Below are positions 32,683 through 42,923 of a stretch of 64,000 nt of DNA, one piece after another (within the stretch, counting starts at the first letter, position 1; every line of letters starts with the position of its first letter). The notes under the pieces were generated by a model. The model was given only the letters and a program-made list of their open reading frames with translations, was not told the DNA's origin and ran no database searches. Source of the DNA: Variovorax gossypii (GTDB taxonomy: Bacteria; Pseudomonadota; Gammaproteobacteria; Burkholderiales; Burkholderiaceae_C). Made by a program: the position numbers and the translations under genes. The DNA is taken from contig NZ_RXOE01000006.1 of assembly GCF_003965815.1 (NCBI RefSeq), forward strand, positions 124,001-188,000, in the 5' to 3' direction.

Positions 32683-33638
32683 GGGCGCACTCCCGGTTTC
32701 TTCTCGTTCTTGCCGGCGCCGGGCTTGCCCTCGGGGCGCTTGCGCTGGGTGACGGCGGGCGCCGCGGGCGGCGGCGCGGCCGGCGTGCCCGTGGGCTCGA
32801 GCACGAGCACGTAGCGCGCGGCCGTCACGTGGGCCAGCGGCACGCAGTAGATTCGGGCGAAGGCCGAGTCGGCGCGGCGCTCGATGCGCTCGATCTTCGC
32901 CACCGGCAGGCCCGCGGGGTAGATGCCGTCGACGCCGCTGGTGGAGAGCAGGTCGCCCTCCTGCAGGTCGGCATTGGCGGCCATGAAGCGCAGCTCCAGT
33001 CCGCCGCCATGGGCCGAGGCGTCGCCGAAGGCCACGCTGCGCACGCCGGTGCGGGTGTTCTGCACGGGAATGGAAAGGTCGCGGTCGATCACCAGCGTGA
33101 CCTCGCTCGTGAAGGGCAGCACCTGCGTGACCTGCCCGAGCACGCCGCGTGCGTCGATCACCGGCGAACCGGGCTGCACACCCTGGGCCAGGCCCTGGTC
33201 GATGACGATCTTGCGGGTGTAGGGGTCGGCCGCGTCGTAGAGCACCTCGGCGGCGCGGCCCGGCGTGGTGGTGGTCTGGCGCAGCTCGAGCAGCTCGCGC
33301 AGGCGGGCGTTGTCCTGGGCCAGCGTGTCGGCCTGCGCGGCGCGCTCGGCCTGCATCATCAGCGCCTTGCGCGCGTCTTCCTCGTTGCGCTGGGCGGTCT
33401 GCAGGTCTTCGAGGTAGCGTCCGCCGCCGAGCACGGCCTGCACCGGCTTCAGCGCCACCCATTGCACCGGGTACAGCACCGCGCCGATGGCCGAGCGCAC
33501 CGGTTGCACGATATGGAAGCGCGCATCGGCCACCATGAGGAACAGCGAAAGCGCGCCGAAGAAGATCAGCTTGCTGAGTGCCGACTGCCCCTGGTTGAAC
33601 AGGGGTGGCGCTGTGCGATCGAGCGTGCCCAGAGGCAT
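32679..33638 (-). CDS. mreC: Rod-shape-determining protein MreC
   Basis: A 319-residue periplasmic protein with one N-terminal membrane helix, a coiled coil (RNEEDARKALMMQAERAAQAD... region, about residues 75-115) and the beta-domain of MreC (GSPVIDARGVLGQV, STSGVDGIYPAGLPVA). The C-terminal ~40 residues are Pro/Lys rich and dispensable-looking. It is separated from mreB by a strong hairpin terminator, so it may have its own promoter. Confidence 0.94.
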   Translation of the reverse strand: MPLGTLDRTAPPLFNQGQSALSKLIFFGALSLFLMVADARFHIVQPVRSAIGAVLYPVQWVALKPVQAVLGGGRYLEDLQTAQRNEEDARKALMMQAERAAQADTLAQDNARLRELLELRQTTTTPGRAAEVLYDAADPYTRKIVIDQGLAQGVQPGSPVIDARGVLGQVTQVLPFTSEVTLVIDRDLSIPVQNTRTGVRSVAFGDASAHGGGLELRFMAANADLQEGDLLSTSGVDGIYPAGLPVAKIERIERRADSAFARIYCVPLAHVTAARYVLVLEPTGTPAAPPPAAPAVTQRKRPEGKPGAGKNEKKPGVRP

Positions 33639-33670
33639 GAATTCAGACCCGACGGTGGTGCGGAATCAAA

Positions 33671-33705
33671 TAACAAAAAGCCGGCCTGCGCAAGCAGAGG
33701 CCGGC
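33671..33705 (-). terminator. Rho-independent terminator after mreB
   Basis: On the minus strand an 8 bp perfect stem (GCCGGCCT / AGGCCGGC) with a 10-base loop is followed by TTTTTG. It lies 20-55 bp after the mreB stop and before mreC, so mreB is at least partly a separate transcript. Confidence 0.85.
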
Positions 33706-33724
33706 CGATGATGGCTTTCGCCTT

Positions 33725-34768
33725 TTACTCGCTCGTGAAGATGCTGCCGAGGCGGTCCATGCGCTCGAGGGCGATGCCGCAGCCGCGCACAACGCAGGTC
33801 AGCGGATCTTCGGCCACCAGCACCGGCAGGCCGGTTTCCTCGGCCAGCAGGCGGTCGAGGTCGCGCAGCAGCGCGCCGCCGCCGGTCAGCATCATGCCGC
33901 GCTCGGCGATGTCGGCGCCCAGCTCGGGCGGCGTCTGCTCCAGCGCGTTCTTCACGGCCGAGACGATGTTGTTGAGCGGATCGGTCAGGGCTTCCAGCAC
34001 TTCGTTGCTGCTGATGGTGAAGCTGCGCGGCACGCCTTCGGAAAGGTTGCGGCCCTTGACTTCCATTTCCTTGACTTCGGAGCCCGGGAAGGCCGAGCCG
34101 ATGTTCTTCTTGATGACTTCGGCCGTCGGCTCGCCGATCAGCATGCCGTAGTTGCGGCGGATGTAGTTGATGATGGCTTCGTCGAAGCGGTCGCCGCCCA
34201 CGCGGACCGAGCCCTTGTAGACCATGCCGCCCAGCGAGATGACGCCCACCTCGGTGGTGCCGCCGCCGATGTCCACCACCATCGAGCCCGAGGCTTCGCT
34301 GACGGGAAGGCCGGCGCCGATGGCCGCGGCCATGGGTTCTTCGATCAGGTAGACGGAGGTGGCGCCCGCCGCCTCGGCCGCGTCCTTGATGGCGCGGCGC
34401 TCGACCTGGGTGGAGCCGCAGGGCACGCAGATGATGATGCGCGGGCTCGGCGTGAGCAGCGTGCGCGGGTGCACCATCTTGATGAACTGCTTGATCATCT
34501 GCTCGGTGATCACGAAGTCGGCGATCACGCCGTCCTTCATCGGGCGGATCGCCTCGATGTTGCCGGGCACCTTGCCCAGCATGGCCTTGGCCTCGCGGCC
34601 GACGGCCTGGATCACCTTCTTGCCATGGGGGCCGCCTTCGTGGCGGATGGCGACGACCGAGGGTTCGTCGAGGACGATGCCCTTGTTGCGGGCGAATATC
34701 AGGGTGTTGGCGGTGCCGAGGTCGATCGCAAGGTCGGTGGAAAAGTACCGACGGAAAGCTCCAAACAT
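33725..34768 (-). CDS. mreB: Actin-like rod-shape protein MreB
   Basis: A 347-residue bacterial actin. Phosphate-1 loop DLAIDLGTANTLIF near the N terminus, phosphate-2 MVVDIGGGTTEVGVIS, adenosine motif MMLTGGGALLRDLD. The frame runs 56 codons further upstream, but MFGAFRRYFSTDLAIDLG is the conserved start. It polymerises along the membrane (N-terminal amphipathic FGAFRRYF) and directs elongation. It is divergent from gatC with 215 bp between. Confidence 0.97.
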   Translation of the reverse strand: MFGAFRRYFSTDLAIDLGTANTLIFARNKGIVLDEPSVVAIRHEGGPHGKKVIQAVGREAKAMLGKVPGNIEAIRPMKDGVIADFVITEQMIKQFIKMVHPRTLLTPSPRIIICVPCGSTQVERRAIKDAAEAAGATSVYLIEEPMAAAIGAGLPVSEASGSMVVDIGGGTTEVGVISLGGMVYKGSVRVGGDRFDEAIINYIRRNYGMLIGEPTAEVIKKNIGSAFPGSEVKEMEVKGRNLSEGVPRSFTISSNEVLEALTDPLNNIVSAVKNALEQTPPELGADIAERGMMLTGGGALLRDLDRLLAEETGLPVLVAEDPLTCVVRGCGIALERMDRLGSIFTSE

Positions 34769-34983
34769 GTGCGGAATCCTCTGAGCACGGCCTGCGCATC
34801 GGCAGGTCGTCGCTCTATTTTTTGGGTCGTTTGACGGGGTGAATTGATCGTTTTTGGCGCAAAAGCCGGCGCGTTCGCGGGGGTTGCGGCAAAGGCGGGA
34901 TAATACCCGAATCCCCTCTGATTCCCGTATTAGCACCCGTTCCGGCGTGCGATTACCCCCGCTTTTTTGGGCCGTTCCGACCT
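34769..34983. other. mreB/gatC divergent intergenic region
   Basis: This 215 bp gap must hold promoters for both directions. On the plus strand GATAATACC near 34900 is a plausible -10 region for gatC, but I see no well-spaced -35. The stretch nearest mreB is T-rich. No confident operator or RNA structure was found. Confidence 0.4.
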
Positions 34984-35283
34984 ATGTCACTTTCCGCTTC
35001 CGATATTGCGCGCATCGCCTCGCTGGCGAGGCTGCAGCTGGCTCCCGACGAAAGCGAGCGCATGCTCAGCCAGATCAATGGCTTTTTCGACTTAGTCGAA
35101 CGTATGCGTTCCGTGGACACCGCCGGTGTCGAGCCGCTGGCCCATCCGGTCGCGGCCATCGAGGACATCACGCTGCGTCTGCGCGACGACGTGGTGAGCG
35201 AGCCGGACAACCGCGAAGCCAACCAGAAGAGCGCCCCGGCCGTCGAAGCCGGCCTGTTCCTCGTGCCCAAGGTGATCGAATGA
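34984..35283 (+). CDS. gatC: Glu-tRNA(Gln)/Asp-tRNA(Asn) amidotransferase subunit C
   Basis: A 99-residue GatC: LSASDIARIASLARLQLAPDE at the start and the typical MRSVDTAGVEPLAHP plus LRDDVVSEPDNR segments. It wraps around GatA and joins it to GatB. It is the first gene of gatCAB, and its stop overlaps the gatA start. Confidence 0.96.
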   Translation: MSLSASDIARIASLARLQLAPDESERMLSQINGFFDLVERMRSVDTAGVEPLAHPVAAIEDITLRLRDDVVSEPDNREANQKSAPAVEAGLFLVPKVIE

Positions 35284-36797
35284 TGAGCAGCAGCGGTGAA
35301 TTGCATCAATTGAGCGTCGTCGAGCTGGCGAAGGCGCTGGCCGAGCGCAAGGTTTCGGCCGTCGAGGCCTCGCAGGCCTTCCTGGGCCGCATGAAAGCCC
35401 ACGAGTCGCTGGGCACCTTCGTCGACGTGAACGAGGAAGCCACGCTGGCGCAGGCCCGCGCGGCCGACGCGCTGATCGCCAGGGGCGACGCCCCCGCGCT
35501 GGCCGGCGTGCCCATCGCGCACAAGGACATCTTCGTCACCACCGACTTCGCCACCACCGCCGGCTCGAAGATGCTCGCGGGCTACCGCTCGCCCTTCGAT
35601 GCGACCGTGGTGCGCCGACTGGCAGAAGCCGGCGCGGTCACGCTCGGCAAGCTGAGCTGCGACGAGTTCGCCATGGGCTCGGCCAACGAGAACGTCGCCG
35701 TGCCCGCCGTGGGCCACGACAAGGCCGTGCCGGTGCAGAACCCGTGGAACCGCGAGCGCATTCCGGGCGGCTCGTCCGGCGCCAGCGCGGCAGCCGTGGC
35801 GGCACGCCTCGCGCCCGCGGCTACCGGCACCGACACCGGCGGCTCGATCCGCCAGCCCGCGTCGTTCTGCGGCGTGACGGGCATCAAGCCCACCTACGGC
35901 CGCGCCTCGCGCTACGGCATGGTGGCCTTCGCGTCGAGCCTCGACCAGGCCGGCCCGATGGCCCGCTCGGCCGAAGACTGCGCGCTGCTGCTGTCGGCCT
36001 TCTGCGGCCCCGACCTCGACCGCGACTCCACCTCGCTCGACAAGCCCGCCGAGAACTTCGGCCGCTCGCTGAACGACTCGCTCGAAGGCCTGCGCATCGG
36101 CGTGCCCAAGGAGTTCTTCGGCGAAGGCGTGGCACCCGGCGTGCGCGCGGCCATCGACGCCGCGCTCGCGCAGTACGAGAAGCTCGGCGCCAAGCGCGTC
36201 GAGGTCACGCTGCCGCGCACCGAGCTGTCGATTCCCGTCTACTACATCATTGCCGCGGCCGAGGCCTCGAGCAACCTGAGCCGCTTCGACGGCGTGAAGT
36301 TCGGCCACCGCGCCAAGGACTTCTTCGACCCCGCGAGCAAGAAGAGCGCGCTCACGCAGATGTACGAACGCACGCGCGCCGAAGGCTTCGGCGACGAAGT
36401 GAAGCGCCGCATCATGATCGGCACCTACGTGCTCTCGCACGGCTACTACGACGCCTACTATCTGCAGGCGCAGAAGGTGCGCCGCATGATCGCCGACGAC
36501 TTCCAGCAGGCGTTCAAGCAGTGCGACGTCATCGTCGGCCCCGCTGCGCCCACCACCGCGTGGAAGCTCGGCGAGCACGGCGACGACCCGGTGGCCGACT
36601 ACCTCGCCGACATCTTCACGCTGCCCGCATCGCTGGCCGGCCTGCCCGGCATGAGCGTGCCCGCGGGCTTCGACGGCGGCATGCCCGTGGGCCTGCAGCT
36701 GATCGGCAACTACTTCGGTGAAGCGAAGCTGCTCAACGCAGCTCACCGCTTCCAGCAGGCCACCGACTGGCACGCACGCACGCCCGAGGGCTTCTGA
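35280..36797 (+). CDS. gatA: Glu-tRNA(Gln) amidotransferase subunit A
   Basis: A 505-residue amidase-signature glutaminase. Ser-cisSer-Lys triad: Lys82 (IAHKDIF), Ser165 (PGGSSGAS) and Ser189 (TDTGGSI). It releases ammonia from glutamine and channels it to GatB. ATG codons occur at 35280 (ATGA overlap with gatC) and 35283; either is possible, and I list the former. Length is normal. Confidence 0.96.
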   Translation: MMSSSGELHQLSVVELAKALAERKVSAVEASQAFLGRMKAHESLGTFVDVNEEATLAQARAADALIARGDAPALAGVPIAHKDIFVTTDFATTAGSKMLAGYRSPFDATVVRRLAEAGAVTLGKLSCDEFAMGSANENVAVPAVGHDKAVPVQNPWNRERIPGGSSGASAAAVAARLAPAATGTDTGGSIRQPASFCGVTGIKPTYGRASRYGMVAFASSLDQAGPMARSAEDCALLLSAFCGPDLDRDSTSLDKPAENFGRSLNDSLEGLRIGVPKEFFGEGVAPGVRAAIDAALAQYEKLGAKRVEVTLPRTELSIPVYYIIAAAEASSNLSRFDGVKFGHRAKDFFDPASKKSALTQMYERTRAEGFGDEVKRRIMIGTYVLSHGYYDAYYLQAQKVRRMIADDFQQAFKQCDVIVGPAAPTTAWKLGEHGDDPVADYLADIFTLPASLAGLPGMSVPAGFDGGMPVGLQLIGNYFGEAKLLNAAHRFQQATDWHARTPEGF

Positions 36798-36798
36798 A

Positions 36799-38289
<1,491 letters not shown>

Positions 38290-38301
38290 GTCTTTTCGGG
38301 A

Positions 38302-38390
38302 AACACCGCGGAACCGGCTCCGCCGGGCCGCAGGTGTTGCCCCCGGCAGGGGGGTTGGCGAAGCGCACGAAGTGCGCGCAGCCTGGGGGG
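38302..38390 (+). repeat. Covarying ~90 bp intergenic repeat, copy B
   Basis: Outer stem AACACC/GGTGTT at 38302-38338 with GCGG/CCGC and CCGGC/GCCGG inside; the loop is CTCCG rather than CTTTG. Then CCCC/GGGG and a perfect GCGCAC-GAA-GTGCGC hairpin (the best-preserved third stem in the family). It fills the gap between the convergent gatB and DUF4124 genes and abuts the latter's stop codon. Confidence 0.85.
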
Positions 38391-39089
38391 TTACTTCGGG
38401 TTCCCGCCGTTCTGCGGCGTCCAGAGCGTCTTCAGGCGCGTGCGCTCCTCGTCGAAGCGCGCATTCACCCGCTTCTTCTCTTCTTCCTGCTCCGCGATGA
38501 AGCGGTTCTGCACCGCCACGCTCTGCGTGTTGTCGTCGAGCTTGCGACGCACCGCCCCCGGCGCCTTGCTGACGTCCTGCTTGTAGAACTCCAGCTCCTC
38601 GTCGATCTTCTTGCGGTCCTCGCCCAGCTCGGCAATGCGCTTCTTCGCGGCCTGGGTCACCGCATCGATCTGCGCCAGCGCTTCGCTGCGCTCGCGGTCG
38701 TGCGTGGCGAGGTTCGGGTAGCGCACCAGCAGTGCGCGTTCGCGGCGCCGCTCATCGGTCAGGCGCGCGGCCTGGATGGCGGCTTCGCGGGCGCGGTCCT
38801 CGCGCTCCTGCAGCTCGCGCGCGGTGTAGGTCGGCTCGACCTTGCGGCGCACCGAGCCGCTCGGGTTGAGCTCGCGCTGCTCGCGGTCGCTGCACTCGGC
38901 GATGGGCCGGTCGGCCGTCAGGGTGCGGCCGCGGGCGTCGGTGCAGGTGTAGATGCCGGCGGAGGCGCCTTCCACTTTCTGCGGTTGCGCCTGCAACGCG
39001 CCGCAGAACGAGGAGGCAATGAGAAGAAATGATGCCGCCGCCAGCAGGCGGGCCGGTGTACCGTGATCGTCGCGTGCGGGATGGTGCAT
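38391..39089 (-). CDS. DUF4124-domain periplasmic protein with coiled coil
   Basis: A 232-residue protein with a signal peptide (LLAAASFLLIASSFCGALQA) then a DUF4124-like unit (GIYTCTDARGRTLTADRPIAECSDREQREL). The rest is a long charged helix with coiled-coil character (RELQEREDRAREAAIQAARL to about residue 225). No enzymatic motif is seen. It is likely an envelope structural or assembly protein; the role is unknown. Start chosen at 39089 because upstream codons give no signal sequence in proper position. It lies 19 bp after pyrE. Confidence 0.8.
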   Translation of the reverse strand: MHHPARDDHGTPARLLAAASFLLIASSFCGALQAQPQKVEGASAGIYTCTDARGRTLTADRPIAECSDREQRELNPSGSVRRKVEPTYTARELQEREDRAREAAIQAARLTDERRRERALLVRYPNLATHDRERSEALAQIDAVTQAAKKRIAELGEDRKKIDEELEFYKQDVSKAPGAVRRKLDDNTQSVAVQNRFIAEQEEEKKRVNARFDEERTRLKTLWTPQNGGNPK

Positions 39090-39108
39090 GTTCGGCGGCC
39101 CTGCCTCT

Positions 39109-39795
39109 TCAGCTGGCGCCGTAGCGCGCGCGGTAGGCCAGCACGCGCTCGCGATGAGCGCCCAGGTCGGCCGCGGCATCGCCGGAAAGATAGCTCAGCA
39201 GGTCGTCCAGCGTGGCAATGGCGATCACCGACAGGCCCAGCTGGTTGCGCACGTACTGCACGGCGCTGTGGTCCACGTCGACTCCGTTCTCGGTGGCCTT
39301 TTCCTGCCGGTCGAGTGCGATGGCCACGGCATGCGGCGTGGCGCCTGCAGCCTCGATGGCGGCGATCGACTCGCGCACCGCGGTGCCGGCGGACATCACG
39401 TCGTCGACGATCAGCACGCGCCCCTTGAGCGGCGCGCCGACCAGGTTGCCGCCTTCGCCGTGCGCCTTGGCTTCCTTGCGGTTGTAGGCAAAGGGATAGT
39501 TGCGGCCCCGGCGGGCCAGCTCGGCCGCCACCGTGGCGCCCAGCGGAATGCCCTTGTAGGCGGGGCCGAAGATCATGTCGAACTCGAGGCCGCTCTCGAT
39601 CAGGCGGTCTGCATAGAATCCGGCGAGCCGGGCAATCTTGCCGCCGTCGTCGAAGAGCCCCGAATTGAAGAAATAGGGGCTCATCCGACCGGCCTTGGTC
39701 TTGAACTCCCCAAAGCGCAGTACGCCGGCATCCAGTGCGAACTGGACGAAATCCTGTGCGATCGCGCTGCTTTTCTTCTCACCATCTACAGCCAT
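39109..39795 (-). CDS. pyrE: Orotate phosphoribosyltransferase
   Basis: A 228-residue PRTase making orotidine 5'-phosphate in pyrimidine synthesis. The PRPP motif VLIVDDVMSAGTAVRES is intact, with FGPAYKGIPLGA and FAYNRKEAKAHGEGG forming the flexible catalytic loop. Its start is only 12 bp from the divergent xth start, so promoters for each must overlap the other gene. Confidence 0.95.
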   Translation of the reverse strand: MAVDGEKKSSAIAQDFVQFALDAGVLRFGEFKTKAGRMSPYFFNSGLFDDGGKIARLAGFYADRLIESGLEFDMIFGPAYKGIPLGATVAAELARRGRNYPFAYNRKEAKAHGEGGNLVGAPLKGRVLIVDDVMSAGTAVRESIAAIEAAGATPHAVAIALDRQEKATENGVDVDHSAVQYVRNQLGLSVIAIATLDDLLSYLSGDAAADLGAHRERVLAYRARYGAS

Positions 39796-39807
39796 CGGAA
39801 ATTCCTT

Positions 39808-40611
39808 GTGTTCAAACTGACCAGTCTCAATCTCAATGGCCTGCGTTCGGCCGCAACCAAAGGCGTGGCCGACTGGGTGGCCGAACTTGCGCCGGATTGT
39901 ATTTGCATGCAGGAGATCCGCGTCCAGGCCAGCGACATCGAGGGCCGGTTCGAGGAAATGGCCGGCCTCAAGGGCCATTTCCACTTCGCCGAGAAAAAGG
40001 GCTACGCCGGCACCGCCGTCTACACCAAGCACGCTCCGAGCCAGGTCGTGGTGGGCTGGGGCGATCCCGAGTTCGACGCCGAGGGCCGGTATCTCGAACT
40101 GCGCTTCGACACGCCCAAGCGCAAGTTCTCCGTCATCAGCTGCTACTTTCCGAGCGGCAGCTCGGGCGAGGAACGCCAGGAGGCCAAGTTCCGCTTCCTC
40201 AAGGGCTTCTTCCCGCACCTCGTGGCACTCAAGAAGGAGCGCGAGTTCGTGCTGTGCGGCGACATCAACATCGCCCATAAAGAGATCGACCTGAAGAACT
40301 GGCGCGGCAACCAGAAGAACAGCGGCTTCCTGCCCGAGGAGCGCGCCTGGATGACGAAGCTGCTCGACGCCGGCGCCGAAGGCGCGGGCCTTGTTGACGT
40401 GTATCGCATGCTCAAGCCCGACACCACCGGCGAGGCCTACACCTGGTGGAGCAACCGCGGCCAGGCCTACGCGAACAACGTGGGGTGGCGGCTGGACTAC
40501 CACCTCGCCACGCCGAAGACCGCGGCGCTGGCACGCACCGAGCAGATCTACAAGACCGTGAAGTTCAGCGACCACGCGCCGATCACGGTGGATTACGACT
40601 TCAAGCTGTAA
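39808..40611 (+). CDS. xth: Exodeoxyribonuclease III (AP endonuclease)
   Basis: A 267-residue EEP-family nuclease. Metal Glu in CMQEIRVQASD, catalytic GDINIAHKEIDLKN and the final SDHAPITVDYDF. It cuts at abasic sites and degrades 3' ends in base excision repair. The start is GTG (39808) with GGAA about 8 bases ahead; the frame has no ATG near the conserved FKLTSLNLNGLRSA beginning. Its promoter must lie within pyrE sequence. Confidence 0.95.
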   Translation: MFKLTSLNLNGLRSAATKGVADWVAELAPDCICMQEIRVQASDIEGRFEEMAGLKGHFHFAEKKGYAGTAVYTKHAPSQVVVGWGDPEFDAEGRYLELRFDTPKRKFSVISCYFPSGSSGEERQEAKFRFLKGFFPHLVALKKEREFVLCGDINIAHKEIDLKNWRGNQKNSGFLPEERAWMTKLLDAGAEGAGLVDVYRMLKPDTTGEAYTWWSNRGQAYANNVGWRLDYHLATPKTAALARTEQIYKTVKFSDHAPITVDYDFKL

Positions 40612-40632
40612 GCCACCGAGACGCCCGCCCGC

Positions 40633-41538
40633 TCATCGCGACAGCTCGGGCAGCGCCTTCTCCAGCGTGGCGACGAAGGCCTGCATGGCCTCCGTCTCGT
40701 ACGCCCCTCGCTTGGTGATCCGATAGAAGTCGAGCCCCACCTTCGGCTTGGTCAGCACGTCGGTGCGCACGCGGTGGCGGCGGCAGGCGGCGAGCGCGAA
40801 GGTCGGCATCACGGCGGTGCCGAAGCCCGCCTCCACCATCGAGATCAGCGTGCCGAAGAAGTTGAAGGAGGTACGTTGCGCGTCGGCGCGGCCGATGGCG
40901 GCGAGATGCTGGTCGATCACCTTCTGGATCGGGTTGCCGGGCGGCAAGCCTACGAGCTCGGCGCCGCGCAATGCCGACCAGGGCGCGGAGCCGACGGCCC
41001 CCGGTTCCCCGGCCTCATCCATCGGCGCGACGCGCATCAGGTGAAACCGCCCCACCGGCTCGCGCGCCAGCCCCGGCGCGGCCTTGAAGAAAAAGCCCAG
41101 CCCCACGTCGGCCTCGCCGGCCGTCACCATCGCCTCCACGTCGCGCAGGTCGGCGTCGAACAGGCGCAGGCTCACCTGCGGATGGGCTTCGCGGAAGCTG
41201 GCGAACACCTGCGGCAGAAGATTCGACGACACGAGCGGCGTGGCCGCGATGCGCAGCGTCTGGCGTGCGGCGTCACCCTCGGCGCCCAGCTCGGCAGCCA
41301 CGTCGTCGAGGTCGGTCACCATGCGCTCCACCACCGGCAGCAGGCGCCGGCCCGCGGGCGTGAGGCTCACCACGCGCGTGGTGCGGTCGAAGAGGCGGCA
41401 GCCCAGCTGCTTTTCCATCTCGCGGATCAGGATGCTGAGCCCCGCCTGCGTGATGTGCGCCTGCTCGGCGGCGCGCGTGAAGTTGCCCACGCGCGCAACC
41501 TGCAGAAAGGCGCGCAGCTGGCGGGTCGATAGATTCAT
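40633..41538 (-). CDS. LysR family transcriptional regulator
   Basis: A 301-residue LysR protein: helix-turn-helix FTRAAEQAHITQAGLSILIREMEKQLG (residues about 20-46) and an effector domain from about 90. It is divergent from the flavin monooxygenase gene at 41641. A 9-7-9 palindrome overlaps its own start codon, which suggests autorepression and control of the monooxygenase operon. Confidence 0.93.
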   Translation of the reverse strand: MNLSTRQLRAFLQVARVGNFTRAAEQAHITQAGLSILIREMEKQLGCRLFDRTTRVVSLTPAGRRLLPVVERMVTDLDDVAAELGAEGDAARQTLRIAATPLVSSNLLPQVFASFREAHPQVSLRLFDADLRDVEAMVTAGEADVGLGFFFKAAPGLAREPVGRFHLMRVAPMDEAGEPGAVGSAPWSALRGAELVGLPPGNPIQKVIDQHLAAIGRADAQRTSFNFFGTLISMVEAGFGTAVMPTFALAACRRHRVRTDVLTKPKVGLDFYRITKRGAYETEAMQAFVATLEKALPELSR

Positions 41539-41561
41539 ATGGATTCATGATAAATCCATAT
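41537..41561. promoter_or_regulatory. Candidate LysR operator
   Basis: ATATGGATT-N7-AATCCATAT, a perfect 9 bp inverted repeat, spans the start codon of the LysR gene and the beginning of the divergent gap. It is strikingly AT-rich against the local background. Confidence 0.65.
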
Positions 41562-41640
41562 CACATCTAAATTTCCAAAATGATCGATCCAAGTTCCTAA
41601 TGCGGGCCGAGACAGGAACGCACTGCAACGACCGATCATC

Positions 41641-42879
41641 ATGAGCAACGAAGTCATCATCCTTGGCGCCGGCATCGGCGGCCTGACCCTCGCGCTGAGC
41701 CTGCACCAGGCCGGCATTCCCTGCCGCGTGTACGAAGCCGTGCCCGAGCTGAAGCCGCTGGGCGTGGGCATCAACCTGCTGCCGCACGCGGTGCGCGAAC
41801 TCACCGAACTCGGGCTGCTGGAGGCCCTCGACAAGGTGGGCGTGCGCACGCAGGAAGCGGTCTTCTTCTCCGAGCACGGCCAGCTGGTCTTCCGCGAAGC
41901 CGCGGGGCAGCACGCGGGCTACGACTGGCCGCAGTTCTCCATCCACCGCGGCGACCTGCAGACGGTGCTGTACGAAGAGACGCTGAAGCGCCTCGGCCCC
42001 GACAGCGTGGTGTGCGGCCGCCGTTGCACGCACGTGGAGCAGGACGCGGAAGGCGTCACCGTGCATTTCGCAGATGCGCCAGCGGTGCGCGGCGCCGTTG
42101 CCGTGGGCTGCGACGGCATCCATTCGGCCCTGCGCAAGCAGCTCTATCCGAACGAGGGTGCACCGCGCTACTCGGGCGTGAACATGTGGCGCGGCACCGC
42201 GCGCTGGAAGCCATTCCTCTCGGGCGGCAGCATGGTGCGCGCGGGCTGGCTCTCGGTCGGCAAGATGGTGATCTACCCGATACGCAACAACATCGACGCC
42301 GAGGGCAACCAGCTCGTGAACTGGGTCGCCGAGATCCACGCACCGCAGCCCGCCATGCGCGACTGGAGCCGCGCGGGCCGCCTCGAAGACTTCCTGCCCG
42401 CCTTCGCCGACTGGCATTTCGACTGGCTCGACGTGCCCGCGCTGATCCTCGCCTCCGACACCATCCTCGAGTACCCGATGGTCGACCAGGACCCGCTGCC
42501 GCGCTGGACGCACGGCCGCCTCACGCTGCTGGGCGACGCCGCGCACCCGATGGTGCCGCGCGGCTCCAACGGCGCGGGGCAGGCGATCATCGACGCGCGC
42601 TACCTCGCGGGCGCACTGAAGAAGACGGGCGTCGGTACGGCCGCACTCGAAGACTACGACCGCGTGCGCGTCAAGGCCACCACAGAGGTCGTGCTGACCA
42701 ACCGCAGCAATCCGCCCGACGCCATCCTGCGCGAAGTGTTCGAGCGCTCGGGCGGCAAGCGCTTCGACAGCATCGACGAGGTCGTGCCCGTCGCCGAGCT
42801 GCAGGCCATCTCGGACAACTACAAGCGCGTGGCCGGCTACGACCCCGCGGCCCTGAAGGCCCGCGCTTCCTACCTTTGA
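41641..42879 (+). CDS. Flavin-dependent aromatic monooxygenase, PhzS/salicylate-hydroxylase type
   Basis: A 412-residue single-component FAD hydroxylase. Seen: VIILGAGIGGLTLALSLHQAGIP (FAD), AVAVGCDGIHSALR (DG motif), GRLTLLGDAAHPMVPRGSNGAGQAI (GD motif). It belongs with 3-hydroxybenzoate 6-hydroxylase, salicylate hydroxylase and PhzS-like enzymes; the substrate is not readable. A Bug binding protein follows after 44 bp, so an imported aromatic or heteroaromatic acid is likely. Confidence 0.9.
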   Translation: MSNEVIILGAGIGGLTLALSLHQAGIPCRVYEAVPELKPLGVGINLLPHAVRELTELGLLEALDKVGVRTQEAVFFSEHGQLVFREAAGQHAGYDWPQFSIHRGDLQTVLYEETLKRLGPDSVVCGRRCTHVEQDAEGVTVHFADAPAVRGAVAVGCDGIHSALRKQLYPNEGAPRYSGVNMWRGTARWKPFLSGGSMVRAGWLSVGKMVIYPIRNNIDAEGNQLVNWVAEIHAPQPAMRDWSRAGRLEDFLPAFADWHFDWLDVPALILASDTILEYPMVDQDPLPRWTHGRLTLLGDAAHPMVPRGSNGAGQAIIDARYLAGALKKTGVGTAALEDYDRVRVKATTEVVLTNRSNPPDAILREVFERSGGKRFDSIDEVVPVAELQAISDNYKRVAGYDPAALKARASYL

Positions 42880-42923
42880 ACCTGAACAGGCAACCCACAG
42901 AAGAACACGGAGACAGACAGACC

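Noticed and set aside
34769..34983. A defined sigma-70 promoter for mreB or gatC
   Set aside because: Only a -10-like GATAATACC was seen and no -35 at suitable spacing, so no promoter feature was called beyond the general note.
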